A program made the translations under genes and the position numbers. Positions 1 to 8,527 of a stretch of 64,000 nt of DNA are shown piece by piece. Origin of the DNA: an uncultured Clostridia bacterium (GTDB taxonomy: Bacteria; Bacillota; Clostridia; Oscillospirales; QAKW01). The notes under the pieces are model-generated. The model did not search any database. It was not told the origin of the DNA and saw only the letters and a program-made list of their open reading frames with translations. How positions within the stretch are numbered: the stretch's first letter is position 1; the number at the start of each line of letters is the position of its first letter. The DNA lies in NCBI GenBank assembly GCA_944385895.1, contig CALWYZ010000002.1, forward strand, positions 1-64,000, given 5' to 3'.

Positions 1-471
1 ACAACATTTGAGCCTACAACAACACTTAACCGTGCGATGTTTGCTCAGATACTTGCAAACATGAGCGGAGTAGATACGTCAGACAACAGTGTAGGTACAG
101 TATTCACAGACGTACCTGCCGGCAAGTGGTTTACCCCTGCAGTCAAGTGGGCATATGACAACGGAATCGTAGACGGTATGACACCGACAACGTTTGAGCC
201 GTTAGAGCCTATCCAGCGTCAGCAGATATGCGTAATGGTAGTAAGATATGCGGAGAAATTCGGCATAGAGCTTACAGCAGACATAGAGAAGAAAGAGTTT
301 GCCGATGACGCGAATATCCAGGGTTACGCAAAAGACGCAGTATATATCTGTCAGCAGGCAGGAATCGTAGACGGCAAGACAGAAACAGAATTCTTACCCA
401 AAGACAATGCTACCCGTGCAGAGATAGCTACCATAATCATGAGATTCCATAAAAATTTCATAGCAAAATAA
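1..471 (+). CDS. SLH-domain surface protein, C-terminal part (5' end outside window)
   Basis: The reading frame is open from base 1 and ends at the TAA at 469-471, so only the last 156 residues are visible. They hold S-layer-homology repeats: FTDVPAGKWFTPAVKWAYDN followed by GIVDGMTPTTFEP, then a last repeat ending GKTETEFLPKDNATRAE. In the SLH family such repeats bind pyruvylated secondary cell-wall polysaccharide, so the missing N-terminus should carry a signal peptide and a surface-exposed module. The segment matches the 3' end of the next gene (2732-3202) without gaps, with about 33 mismatches counted by eye. The methionine at 37 is internal, not a start. The original length and the function of the exposed part cannot be judged. 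Confidence 0.9.
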   Translation, partial: TTFEPTTTLNRAMFAQILANMSGVDTSDNSVGTVFTDVPAGKWFTPAVKWAYDNGIVDGMTPTTFEPLEPIQRQQICVMVVRYAEKFGIELTADIEKKEFADDANIQGYAKDAVYICQQAGIVDGKTETEFLPKDNATRAEIATIIMRFHKNFIAK

Positions 472-480
472 TAAAACAAA

Positions 481-511
481 AAAACAGGCAAGCGCCGCTT
501 GCCTGTTTTTA
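481..511 (+). terminator. Intrinsic terminator after the first SLH gene
   Basis: An 11-bp perfect stem (ACAGGCAAGCG and its complement, one central base) is followed by TTTTT. The same hairpin occurs after the second SLH gene at 3243-3274, so the terminator was duplicated with the gene end. Confidence 0.9.
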
Positions 512-576
512 TTACATTACATAATATAGAAATTATTTATAGGTTTTAATAATTGCAATTATTTTTAAATAAAAAC

Positions 577-604
577 TTGATATTAAATTTACATATGTTA
601 AAAT
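577..604 (+). promoter_or_regulatory. Putative promoter of the LRR/SLH gene
   Basis: TTGATA at 577-582 and TAAAAT at 599-604 are separated by 16 bp, just upstream of the strong AAAGGAGG ribosome binding site and the ATG at 638. With the terminator at 481-511 this makes the second SLH gene a separate transcription unit. Confidence 0.5.
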
Positions 605-637
605 AAGAATATCAAATATCTGTAAAAGGAGGAAAAT

Positions 638-3202
638 ATGAGAAAACAGAAAACAAAGATCTTATCCGTAATAGTTTCCGCAGTTTTTGCACTCAGCTGC
701 TTTGCGGGCGTGTCACCTGCCGGTGTATCGGCATCGGAGTCAGAAGCTTTCGGAGCAACAGCGGCATGCAGCGGCAATATGCTTGAGAGCTTTAACGGAG
801 TCGACGCATGCGTAAATACCTATGGAGAGCTGCATGTGTGTAAAAACAATTTTCCCGATGCAAACTTCAGAGACTATTTGCTGGGTTATGCAAATGGAGA
901 TGGATATATTTCTCAAGATAAAGCAGCTGATATCTCTAATATTTCGGTATATGGCTTCTCAATATCAAGCCTTAAGGGCATTGAGTATTTTACCGGTCTT
1001 GAGTCATTATCATGCTACAACAATCCGCTGACAGAGCTTGATGTGAGCAATAATACCGAGCTTATGTATCTGTATTGTAACAATAACCAGTTGACAGAGC
1101 TTGATGTAAGCAATAACACTGCACTTGATATACTGGGTTGTACTAATAACCGGCTGACAGAGCTTGATTTAAGCAATAACACTGAGCTTACAGAGCTGTA
1201 TTGCTACAACAACCAACTGACAGAGCTTGATTTAAGCAATAACACCGCGCTTAAAGTTCTTGGTTGCAACGGTAACCAACTGACAGAGCTTGATGTGAGC
1301 AATAACACTGAGCTTACAGATCTGGATTGCTACAACAACCAACTGACAGAGCTTGATTTAAGCAGCAATGACAAGTTGACAAATATGGATATCGGTGCTC
1401 AGACCGTTTCAGCTTTCATATCACAGCAGGAAGGCAGCATTGTGTTCGATCTGGGGAAATTGGTCGCACCGGAGAATCTTGGACGTATAACGTCAGTTAA
1501 GGACGGAAATTTTGATAAGGACAGCGGCCTTGTTTACTTTGACAGCGAGCCTGAAAGCTTTATATACTATTACGATACGGGCCGGGACGGCAATACAATG
1601 TCTGTAATTGTGACTGTTAAAAATATATTTGCCACCTCACCGTCGGAGGCGGTATTTGACAGCCTGTGGGTTGGAGACACGGTGACGTTTTTAGCATTTG
1701 AGTTTAACTCCGGTGATGAAGACAGCACAGGATACAGTATAAAGATACAGAGCGGCAGCGGCGTTGAGCTGACAGAGGTTGATGCAGTGCCTGGCGGCAT
1801 TTTTCCGGGACTTAAATTTACCGCGCCGGGACAGTCAAGCGTGCTTGTGACAGCAGTCGACCCGGGCACGGGAAATACTCTGACATGTACGTATAATTTC
1901 ACGGTCACAGAGCGGCCTGCCGACAGACCCGTAACCGCGGAGCAGACGCTGCCCTCTAAGCTTAGCTATATTCTCGGCGACTACAGTGATAATATAGATG
2001 AATACAGCGTACATTACAGCAACCTCAATTATGGTGCCAGATTGCCGATATATTTTAGTCAAGTTGATGACCTTTTCTTCTGTCAGGGCGGTGCCGGCGG
2101 AGGAGGCGGAGATTTCATAGCGGACGACCGCAGCTTTGACCAGAAATATTTACTTACAGGAGGAAATGTGGCATACAGACCGGGCAGTACTGAATTTCAG
2201 CCATATTGTCAGGACGGGCCGGTGGGCGAGCCGACCGTCATAACGGTACAGGAGCCTGTGATCACTGATAATGCGCCCTCAGATATACACGCAGGCAGCA
2301 CAGTAAGACTTGAGACTGCGCTTACCAATACGTCTCTTAAAAATATCAAGGTGGCGGACTTTACGGCGGATATAAATGAATACGGCTTTTATTGCGGCAG
2401 TGAAAAACCGCTTGCGTTCAGACCGTCCGTAACGGTCATAGAAGGACAGGACTGTGTTTTGCAAAGTGAACAGGACTATACAAACACATTGACAAGCGCC
2501 GAGACGCTGACCTTTACAAAACCCGGTGTCGTAAAGCTGAGTGTAAAATATGAAAATATCCTGATACCGAACGGGAATCAAAGCTTTCCTGCATATAATC
2601 CGGAAAAGATAATAACGATATATGTAACAGGCGACAGCGCCGAGATGTTTACTGATATGGAATCTGGCAGATGGTACAAAGAGTATGTTGACTATGCAGC
2701 AACATTCAAGCTTATGAACGGAATGACACCGACAACATTTGAGCCTACAACAACACTTAACCGTGCGATGTTTGCTCAGATACTTGCAAACATGAGCGGA
2801 GTAGATACATCAGACAGCAGTGTGGGCACAGTATTCACAGACGTACCTGCCGGCAAGTGGTACACCCCTGCGGTCAAGTGGGCATATGACAACGGAATCG
2901 TAGACGGTATGACACCGACAACATTTGAGCCGTTAGAGCCGATCCAGCGTCAGCAGATATGCGTAATGGTAGTAAGATACGCGGAGAAATTCGGCATAGA
3001 GCTTACAGCGGACATAGAGAAGAAGGCATTTGAAGACGATTCAAATATCCAAAACTATGCAAAAGAGGCAGTATATATCTGTCAGCAGGCAGGAATCGTA
3101 GACGGCAAGACCGAGACAGAATTCTTACCCAAAGACAATGCTACCCGTGCAGAGATAGCTACCATAATCATGAGATTCCATAAGAATTTCATAGCTGGAT
3201 AA
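638..3202 (+). CDS. Secreted leucine-rich-repeat protein with C-terminal SLH anchor
   Basis: An 854-residue surface protein. Residues 1-32 form a signal peptide (KTK, hydrophobic ILSVIVSAVFALSCFAGV, small residues). About residues 130-250 contain six leucine-rich repeats of exactly 21 residues built on LTELDxSNNTxLxxLxCxNN, as in internalin-like and other bacterial LRR adhesins. A central region (about 250-660) has Ig-like or beta-rich character with a Gly-rich patch (GGAGGGGGDF). The C-terminus (about 670-854) holds SLH repeats that should anchor it non-covalently to the cell wall. The start is set by AAAGGAGGAAAAT before ATG. The role is probably ligand or substrate binding at the cell surface; the ligand is unknown. 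The last 157 codons are nearly identical to the upstream gene end, suggesting duplication or gene conversion. Confidence 0.9.
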   Translation: MRKQKTKILSVIVSAVFALSCFAGVSPAGVSASESEAFGATAACSGNMLESFNGVDACVNTYGELHVCKNNFPDANFRDYLLGYANGDGYISQDKAADISNISVYGFSISSLKGIEYFTGLESLSCYNNPLTELDVSNNTELMYLYCNNNQLTELDVSNNTALDILGCTNNRLTELDLSNNTELTELYCYNNQLTELDLSNNTALKVLGCNGNQLTELDVSNNTELTDLDCYNNQLTELDLSSNDKLTNMDIGAQTVSAFISQQEGSIVFDLGKLVAPENLGRITSVKDGNFDKDSGLVYFDSEPESFIYYYDTGRDGNTMSVIVTVKNIFATSPSEAVFDSLWVGDTVTFLAFEFNSGDEDSTGYSIKIQSGSGVELTEVDAVPGGIFPGLKFTAPGQSSVLVTAVDPGTGNTLTCTYNFTVTERPADRPVTAEQTLPSKLSYILGDYSDNIDEYSVHYSNLNYGARLPIYFSQVDDLFFCQGGAGGGGGDFIADDRSFDQKYLLTGGNVAYRPGSTEFQPYCQDGPVGEPTVITVQEPVITDNAPSDIHAGSTVRLETALTNTSLKNIKVADFTADINEYGFYCGSEKPLAFRPSVTVIEGQDCVLQSEQDYTNTLTSAETLTFTKPGVVKLSVKYENILIPNGNQSFPAYNPEKIITIYVTGDSAEMFTDMESGRWYKEYVDYAATFKLMNGMTPTTFEPTTTLNRAMFAQILANMSGVDTSDSSVGTVFTDVPAGKWYTPAVKWAYDNGIVDGMTPTTFEPLEPIQRQQICVMVVRYAEKFGIELTADIEKKAFEDDSNIQNYAKEAVYICQQAGIVDGKTETEFLPKDNATRAEIATIIMRFHKNFIAG
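1028..1405 (+). repeat. 63-nt tandem repeat encoding six LRR units
   Basis: Units start at 1028, 1091, 1154, 1217, 1280 and 1343, each opening with CTGACAGAGCTTGAT or a close variant. Each encodes a 21-residue LRR. Codons are highly conserved between units, which fits recent expansion by unequal recombination; the sixth unit decays (SSNDKL). Confidence 0.9.
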
Positions 3203-3242
3203 CAGATTACGGTTTTACAGTTCAGCAAAATAATAAAATAAA

Positions 3243-3274
3243 AAAACAGGCAAGCGCCGCTTGCCTGTTTTTTT
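3243..3274. terminator. Bidirectional terminator between SLH gene and nuclease gene
   Basis: The same 11-bp hairpin as at 481-511, here flanked by AAAAAA on the left and TTTTTTTT on the right. It can therefore stop the SLH transcript on plus and the nuclease transcript on minus, whose stop codon is at 3278. Confidence 0.85.
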
Positions 3275-3277
3275 ATT

Positions 3278-4246
3278 TTAAGGATTACAATTCCTGCAAG
3301 GATCGTATCCTTTATTGATCAGCTCATCTCTCTTTCCGGTATACTCTTTTTTGTTTTCAGATTTTATCTGTTGGGCATACTCGCAGTTTTGCAGGTGAAA
3401 CTTGTTTGTGTTTGTATTGATAATATATGTAGTGTCTGTATTTTGTGAGTCTGAAATATTATCGTCGGCAGAATCATCATTTTTTTGTACAGCTCTGCTG
3501 TCGCCGCTGGCATAATCTATTTCTATTCCAGGCTGGCAGTTATATACATATACATTGCAGCATATTCCTTCGCCTTTATCTTCAACTGAATATGCCTCGA
3601 TTTGTACACCGCTTGCAACTAAGTTTTCATTATCAAACAAAGGGGTGACACGGTACATAACATGATTGTCAGTTTCTTTTATATAGTCTGCCACCATATT
3701 TTCAAACGGAAGCATTCCTTCAGTATTCATAAAGCGTGTACCGGTAATAAGATTTCTAATATTTGCATTTTCCCCAGTTAGCTGATATCCGATTAAGTGA
3801 CATCTATTATATAAATACATTCCGTCTATCGTGTCATATTTGACGGTGTGCCATCCACTTGGCTTTATTTGACCTATGCTGCCTCTGCTTTCTGTTGGCA
3901 TTATATCTTTTCCTATACATGCCATCGCAGTGCCGCATCTTCCTAAATTATCAAGTTCACTGTATTTTTCATAAGAAATATCAGTAATTTCAGTCTCTGT
4001 AAATTCAGGCTCATTATCATTTAAAATAATATATGGACTTCCGGTAAATTCAGGTATTGATTCTGTTGTTACAGACTCGCTGCTTGTTGTAATCGAGTTA
4101 TTATCTGTTAAACCTGCAGAGTAGTATTTTCCCGCAATAAATGAAGCAGCAACGACAAATACCGTGATTACCGAAAATAAAGTGACTTTAAATTTAATTG
4201 TTTTTATTTTACGCATGCTTCCAGACCTGCCGTATAACCAGCTCAT
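3278..4246 (-). CDS. Membrane-anchored or secreted DNA/RNA non-specific endonuclease
   Basis: A 322-residue protein. Residues about 17-40 form an N-terminal membrane segment or signal anchor. Residues about 85-250 match the DNA/RNA non-specific (beta-beta-alpha metal) endonuclease family of EndA/DNA-entry type, with NRCHLIGYQL around His150 in the place of the classical DRGH motif and the conserved Asn-rich NLITGTRFMN after it. The last 45 residues (TNTNKFHLQNC ... DPCRNC) look like a small Ada-type zinc-binding module often appended to these nucleases. The start at 4246 has AAAGGT 8 nt upstream; Met11 at 4216 is a weaker alternative. It overlaps the upstream small gene by 38 nt, so the two are likely co-transcribed. 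The probable role is extracellular nucleic acid degradation or DNA processing during uptake; substrate not visible. Confidence 0.85.
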   Translation of the reverse strand: MSWLYGRSGSMRKIKTIKFKVTLFSVITVFVVAASFIAGKYYSAGLTDNNSITTSSESVTTESIPEFTGSPYIILNDNEPEFTETEITDISYEKYSELDNLGRCGTAMACIGKDIMPTESRGSIGQIKPSGWHTVKYDTIDGMYLYNRCHLIGYQLTGENANIRNLITGTRFMNTEGMLPFENMVADYIKETDNHVMYRVTPLFDNENLVASGVQIEAYSVEDKGEGICCNVYVYNCQPGIEIDYASGDSRAVQKNDDSADDNISDSQNTDTTYIINTNTNKFHLQNCEYAQQIKSENKKEYTGKRDELINKGYDPCRNCNP

Positions 4247-4619
4247 GAGAATTACCTTTCATACTATTTGTTGATATAATAAAAAAATTTGTGCTGATCA
4301 AGTCTATATCAAGAAAAATATCTGCCGGATATTTTCTGTTCCAGTTATATATTATTAAATTTTCTGCTTTATATATCAAGTCTTTATAGTGGACATTCTC
4401 AATAAAGCAGTAATTAAACGTATTATTTTCATTTGTAATATTTTCAGAGACGATGTATTTTTGGCTATGGTATTCAAATAATTTTTCAGAGTATTTGTCT
4501 ATATAAATAGGTTTTTTTGCAGTATTTACCATATCATTTATTATTTTTCTGTCCCTGCTTAATCTTTTGCCGTGAAACAACATTCCCATTCTATTATCTA
4601 CACAAACAAAAACTGTAAT
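4209..4619 (-). CDS. Small conserved protein beside the nuclease, probable ATT start
   Basis: A protein of 136 residues if it starts at the ATT codon at 4619-4617. The first ATG (4589) has no Shine-Dalgarno sequence, whereas GGGGTGA sits 6 nt before the ATT, and the extra residues (ITVFVCVDNR) continue naturally into GMLFHGKRLSRD. I recall a clostridial family of about this size with an N-terminal hydrophobic strand plus Asp-rich turn followed by GMLF and RRxSxD, often mislabelled ribonuclease Z although it has no metallo-beta-lactamase motifs. Other recognisable parts are ENVHYKDLI, YNWNRKYPADIFLDIDL and the C-terminal SHELVIRQVW. Its 3' end overlaps the nuclease gene by 38 nt, suggesting coupled expression. 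Function unknown; regulation or inhibition of the nuclease is only a guess. Confidence 0.7.
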   Translation of the reverse strand: MTVFVCVDNRMGMLFHGKRLSRDRKIINDMVNTAKKPIYIDKYSEKLFEYHSQKYIVSENITNENNTFNYCFIENVHYKDLIYKAENLIIYNWNRKYPADIFLDIDLISTNFFIISTNSMKGNSHELVIRQVWKHA

Positions 4620-4755
4620 ATTTTCTCACCCCGTATCTTTAAATATGTTTTACAATATATTAGGTTTATATTGTTTTTACAAAGTCATTATATTTAAATA
4701 TAAACTGTTAAAATTATTAAAAAAGCTTTGAAAGGTATTATATTGGATTTATTGT

Positions 4756-5289
4756 TTAAGTCCTATCAATATAATAATCTTTAGCTTTAACTGAAAAGAC
4801 TAAATGCGGCATATAAGTGTTATAATAATATTTAATTAATCTGCCGGTTAATTTCATACCGTTTTTTATTGCAACATTTTGGGACGGAATGTTATTGTCG
4901 CGGATTATTGAATATACTTCTTTTGCATTTAGAACTTCAAATGCATATTTTTTGCACGCCCTTGCAGCTTCAATTGCATATCCTTTGTGCCAGTATGCTT
5001 TTTGAAAAAGATAACCGATTTCAATTATCGGGTTATTATTGAAATTTTGTATAGTAAGACCACATTGACCTATTAGCTTGTTGTTTTCTTTGAGTATTAC
5101 AGCCCATAATCCAAAACCGTCGTTTTTATATCTTAACAGCTGTTTTTCCAGCCAATCATGTACTTCATTGTCAGTGAAGGCGTGCTGGTAAGCGTACATT
5201 ACATCTTTATCCTGAAGTATATTACATAAGCTTTTAAAATCATTTTGATAAAGCTCTCTTAAGTACAGTCTTTCAGTTTGTACAATCAT
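4756..5289 (-). CDS. GNAT-family N-acetyltransferase (RimJ/RimL type)
   Basis: A 177-residue single-domain protein. It begins TERLYLREL, typical of the Acetyltransf_3 group that acetylates protein N-termini or small amines with acetyl-CoA. The IGYLFQKAYWHKGYAIEAA stretch is the beta4-acetyl-CoA-binding loop, followed by YSIIRDNNIPSQNVAIKNGM, the classical Asn/Ser-containing beta5-alpha4 region. The start at 5289 has GGTGAT about 6 nt upstream. It begins 14 nt after the stop of the permease gene, so the two are probably one operon. The acceptor substrate cannot be inferred. Confidence 0.85.
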   Translation of the reverse strand: MIVQTERLYLRELYQNDFKSLCNILQDKDVMYAYQHAFTDNEVHDWLEKQLLRYKNDGFGLWAVILKENNKLIGQCGLTIQNFNNNPIIEIGYLFQKAYWHKGYAIEAARACKKYAFEVLNAKEVYSIIRDNNIPSQNVAIKNGMKLTGRLIKYYYNTYMPHLVFSVKAKDYYIDRT

Positions 5290-5303
5290 AATATCACCGT
5301 AAT

Positions 5304-6419
5304 TTATAATATAAAACTTACTGTAAAAAGTAAGGTGAGCAGAGCAAAATTGCTTATTGTGAACTTTATAAAATACTGCTTTTTCAAATTTGGGTATTGC
5401 TTAGCCACAATTTTATATGATATAAGACTTGCCATTGATGCTATAAGTGTACCCAGTCCGCCAATATTACAGCCTGTTACTAAGTCGTTCCAGTTATCCG
5501 TAAAACCGGACAGGAGCAGGGCAGAGGGGACATTACTTATTATCTGACTCGTTATCACCGCCAAGGCTTTTACATGCCCGTTTATAACAGACGACAAAAA
5601 AATCCTGAAGCCTTCTATGCTTTTTATGTTGCCGATGAAGATAAAAAATGCAAAGAATGTAGCCAAAAGAGAGTAGTCAACACTAAGCAGTATTTTTCTG
5701 TCGGCAATTAACAGAAACACAGCAATTACAGCCGCTATTGCCAAAGCAGGTATAATTTTAAAAATCCCTAACAGGCATATAATAAATCCCAGCCAACAGC
5801 AAGACAATGTTTTTAAATTGCCTGATTGTGTGTTGACATGTATCTGGCAAACCTGCTCTGATTTACTTATCAAAACAAAAATCAAAAGAAATATTGCTGT
5901 AATGATTACATAAGGCAACATCAAAACAAGCAAATTTGAAAAGCTTATTTCAAATTTTGTATATAAATAGAGGTTTTGAGGATTGCCCATAGGTGTAAGA
6001 GAGCTGCCAATATTGGCAGCTATTGTCTGCATGATTGTTACAGGTACCACAAGTCTTTGCAGACCTGCTATACGTAATACTATTATACTAAACGGCACAA
6101 ATGTAATAAGAGAGACATCATTTGTTATAACTGTACTAAAAACAAATGGAAGAAAAACCAGTATAAGCGAAATTTTTCTTGATGTTTTAGCTGTTTTTAG
6201 AAGCTGATTGGCAAGATATACAAACACTCCCGCTTTCTGAAATCCCTGCATTACTGCCATCAAACCGAATAAAAGCGCTAAAGTGTCCCAGTCTATATAA
6301 TTTATGTATCCTAGGTTGGGCGGTACTATCGCGCATGATATCAGCGCAAGGATTACTGCAAAAAACAATACAGTTTCGTTGCGTATAAAATATAAAAATT
6401 TATTTGCTATTTTAATCAT
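5304..6419 (-). CDS. SLC13/CitMHS-type anion permease
   Basis: A 371-residue, very hydrophobic protein with about ten membrane segments. It belongs to the ion-transporter superfamily that includes divalent-anion/Na+ symporters (SLC13), CitM and ArsB-like permeases. Recognisable signatures are WDTLALLFGLMAVMQGFQ in the first half, the re-entrant TNDVSLITFVPF, and IAANIGSSLTPMGNPQN, the SNT-like substrate-binding hairpin. The second half repeats the fold with ISNVPSALLLSGF. Substrate could be a dicarboxylate, citrate, sulfate or arsenite; there is no arsR or arsC nearby, so a carboxylate or sulfate is more likely. The start at 6419 has only a weak A-rich ribosome site. The GNAT gene follows in the same direction. 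Confidence 0.8.
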   Translation of the reverse strand: MIKIANKFLYFIRNETVLFFAVILALISCAIVPPNLGYINYIDWDTLALLFGLMAVMQGFQKAGVFVYLANQLLKTAKTSRKISLILVFLPFVFSTVITNDVSLITFVPFSIIVLRIAGLQRLVVPVTIMQTIAANIGSSLTPMGNPQNLYLYTKFEISFSNLLVLMLPYVIITAIFLLIFVLISKSEQVCQIHVNTQSGNLKTLSCCWLGFIICLLGIFKIIPALAIAAVIAVFLLIADRKILLSVDYSLLATFFAFFIFIGNIKSIEGFRIFLSSVINGHVKALAVITSQIISNVPSALLLSGFTDNWNDLVTGCNIGGLGTLIASMASLISYKIVAKQYPNLKKQYFIKFTISNFALLTLLFTVSFIL

Positions 6420-6675
6420 AATCTTTTTAATACAAAATGACTTTTTTAATAATCCTTAAATCTTAAAGCATTTACTATTAAGATAAATTACAGTAACATA
6501 TAAAATGTAATATGACCAATATTACTATAAAATTATAAACCTATGTGCCGAAATGTAAATCTGATATAACTGAATTATTATCTGCACAAAGTTCTTTAGT
6601 ATAATACTCTTAATCTTTTTAACGGCCAAAACTTAAAACTGCTGTAATGTCATGCCAGGTGCTTCAGTTAAATAA

Positions 6676-7087
6676 TCATAAGCGTACTTTTACAGGCATA
6701 ACGTTCGATCGGCTGATATCGTCAGCAAAGGGTAGTGGTTTTATACCCGCTTGGTTTAATGCTGAGTCCGCTGTATAACCAAGTACATTATAATTTGGAG
6801 CGGCTCCCATATAATAAGCAAATCATTTACCTTAATTGTTGCAGTTGAAAACGGCATATTTTTATAAAAACCATTACAAAACAGTATATTACTTTTGCTT
6901 ACACAACGATCGTATTAGGGAAAACTTCAGCAGTTGCAGAGGCTGCGACTGTTAAATAAATTCGATTCCATTCCTTTACGCTTTTAGTTTTCTCTATAAA
7001 CAGTGTAAAAAGGCGGTTACAGTCTGACGGTATAACTTTACAAATTGACAAATTGTTATTATGATCTTTTTTTGCTGATTCAGGCAC
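6676..7087 (-). pseudogene. Decayed coding remnant, possibly of a carbohydrate-active enzyme
   Basis: No intact gene fits, but the minus strand shows protein-like stretches in different frames. The first, from about 7087, includes KVIPSDCNRLFTLFI and VKEWNRIYLTVAASATAEVF and hits a stop at 6899. The last, ending in TGA at 6676, includes NYNVLGYTADSALNQAG and IKPLPFADDISRSNVMPVKV. Between them at least one frameshift is needed. The amphipathic strand pattern and the position just downstream of a sugar symporter suggest the end of a glycoside hydrolase or a carbohydrate-binding domain that has been lost, but I do not recognise the family. It may also be random open frame. Confidence 0.4.
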
Positions 7088-7123
7088 CCGCTGATCGCAA
7101 TAAAAGTCAAAGCCTAAAGCTTA

Positions 7124-8527
7124 TTAATTTTCCTTGTCATTTAAAGGATATTCTTTGCTTTGGATTTTATCAGTTTCCTCGCCATGCAGTACAGCAAGTA
7201 TATGCTTGTAATACTTATCATTCATTTTGTACCCCAGATTATAGACTATAAAGCATAGCACTGACAGAATTGAAGGAATCACTATCATGATGACTCGCAT
7301 ACCCAAAACAGTAGATTCGCTTGCAGGTTCATTTGCCACCCAACCTATAAGCTTGAGCCCGACACCGGAAATCAATGCGCTGAAAGCACCGGCAAACTTT
7401 ACAACAAACGTCTGTGTGGAGAAAATAATACTTTCATTGCGTGTTCCTAATTTATACTCTCCGTAATCTACCGCTTCAGAAAGAATTACAGTTACAAGTA
7501 CAAGCATAAAGCCTATACCTATATTTATAACGGCACTGCATAGACCTACAAGAAATAAATTTTGAGGTGCTGTGAATCCAATTACCAGCAGCATTATAAA
7601 TCCTACTGCCGGAAGCAGGCTGGCTGCTATAAATATTACTTTTTTCTGAACTTTTTGAGAAAGAACAGGGAAGAAAAGCAAAGCTGCCATTTGAGCAAAA
7701 CCGGCAACACTTGTATATACTGCGTATAATGCCTCTTTTATACCGCATACATATTCGAAATAATAAAGAGCAAAACTGTTTGACAGCTGATATGCCATAT
7801 TAAAGAACAAAGCTATGCCCAAAACAACAAGTACCTGATCGTTTTTTAACAGTACGCGTATCATTCCTTTTGCGGTGGTTTTTTCTCCTGTACCGCGAGT
7901 AGCTATTACACGCTCCTTGCTGTTAAAAACCATCAGCAAAATCGTGACAACAAATATCAGCGCAACTGCGATTGAAAATCGTGAAAAGCCTAAGATCTGA
8001 TCGCCTTTGCCAAAGTATTTAACTATATAAAGACCGGCGCTGCCAACTATCAGCCAAGCAGCGCTTGCAAAAAAACGCGGTATTGCGCTTATCTGACTTC
8101 TTTCTGATTCATTGTCGGTAAGAGCTGGCACCATACTCCAGTAAGGAATATCCATAATTGTATATGTCATGCCCCATAGTATATACATTATAGCAATATA
8201 AACGGCATATTGACCTGCCGGAAGGTCTACATCAAGATACAATAATATAAGTATGATTGCATTTAAAACGGTACCTATAAGTATCCACGGCCTGAATTTC
8301 CCCCAGCGAGAGCGGGTGTTATCAACTACCATTCCCATAAATGGATCATTAAAAGCATCCCAAATGCGAGCTGCCATAAACAGTATACCCGCAAACAGAG
8401 GGTCAACCAGGCGTATATCCGTTAAGTATTTCATTAAATAGGTACTTACAATAGCATAAACAAGATCTTTACCAAATCCGCCCAGGCCAAAACAAAGTTT
8501 GTTTCTCCATGATAATTTTTGCTGCAA
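7124..8527 (-). CDS. GPH-family sugar:cation symporter (MelB/XylP/YicJ type)
   Basis: A 467-residue transporter of the glycoside-pentoside-hexuronide:cation family within the major facilitator superfamily, with twelve predicted membrane segments. Family signatures include the N-terminal WRNKLCFGLGGFGKDLVY, then WDAFNDPFMGMVVDNTRSRW (the Asp-containing helix 2 and loop 2-3 motif) and PYWSMVPALT. It should import a glycoside or pentoside with Na+ or H+. The start is a TTG at 8527-8525 with AAGGAG 8 nt upstream; no ATG nearby fits the family alignment. The remnant at 6676-7087 lies directly downstream and may be what is left of its partner hydrolase. There is no regulator next to it. Confidence 0.88.
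   Translation of the reverse strand: MQQKLSWRNKLCFGLGGFGKDLVYAIVSTYLMKYLTDIRLVDPLFAGILFMAARIWDAFNDPFMGMVVDNTRSRWGKFRPWILIGTVLNAIILILLYLDVDLPAGQYAVYIAIMYILWGMTYTIMDIPYWSMVPALTDNESERSQISAIPRFFASAAWLIVGSAGLYIVKYFGKGDQILGFSRFSIAVALIFVVTILLMVFNSKERVIATRGTGEKTTAKGMIRVLLKNDQVLVVLGIALFFNMAYQLSNSFALYYFEYVCGIKEALYAVYTSVAGFAQMAALLFFPVLSQKVQKKVIFIAASLLPAVGFIMLLVIGFTAPQNLFLVGLCSAVINIGIGFMLVLVTVILSEAVDYGEYKLGTRNESIIFSTQTFVVKFAGAFSALISGVGLKLIGWVANEPASESTVLGMRVIMIVIPSILSVLCFIVYNLGYKMNDKYYKHILAVLHGEETDKIQSKEYPLNDKEN

Noticed and set aside
1028-1405. CRISPR-like regular repeats
   Set aside because: The 63-nt periodicity has no spacers and is in frame, encoding leucine-rich repeats.
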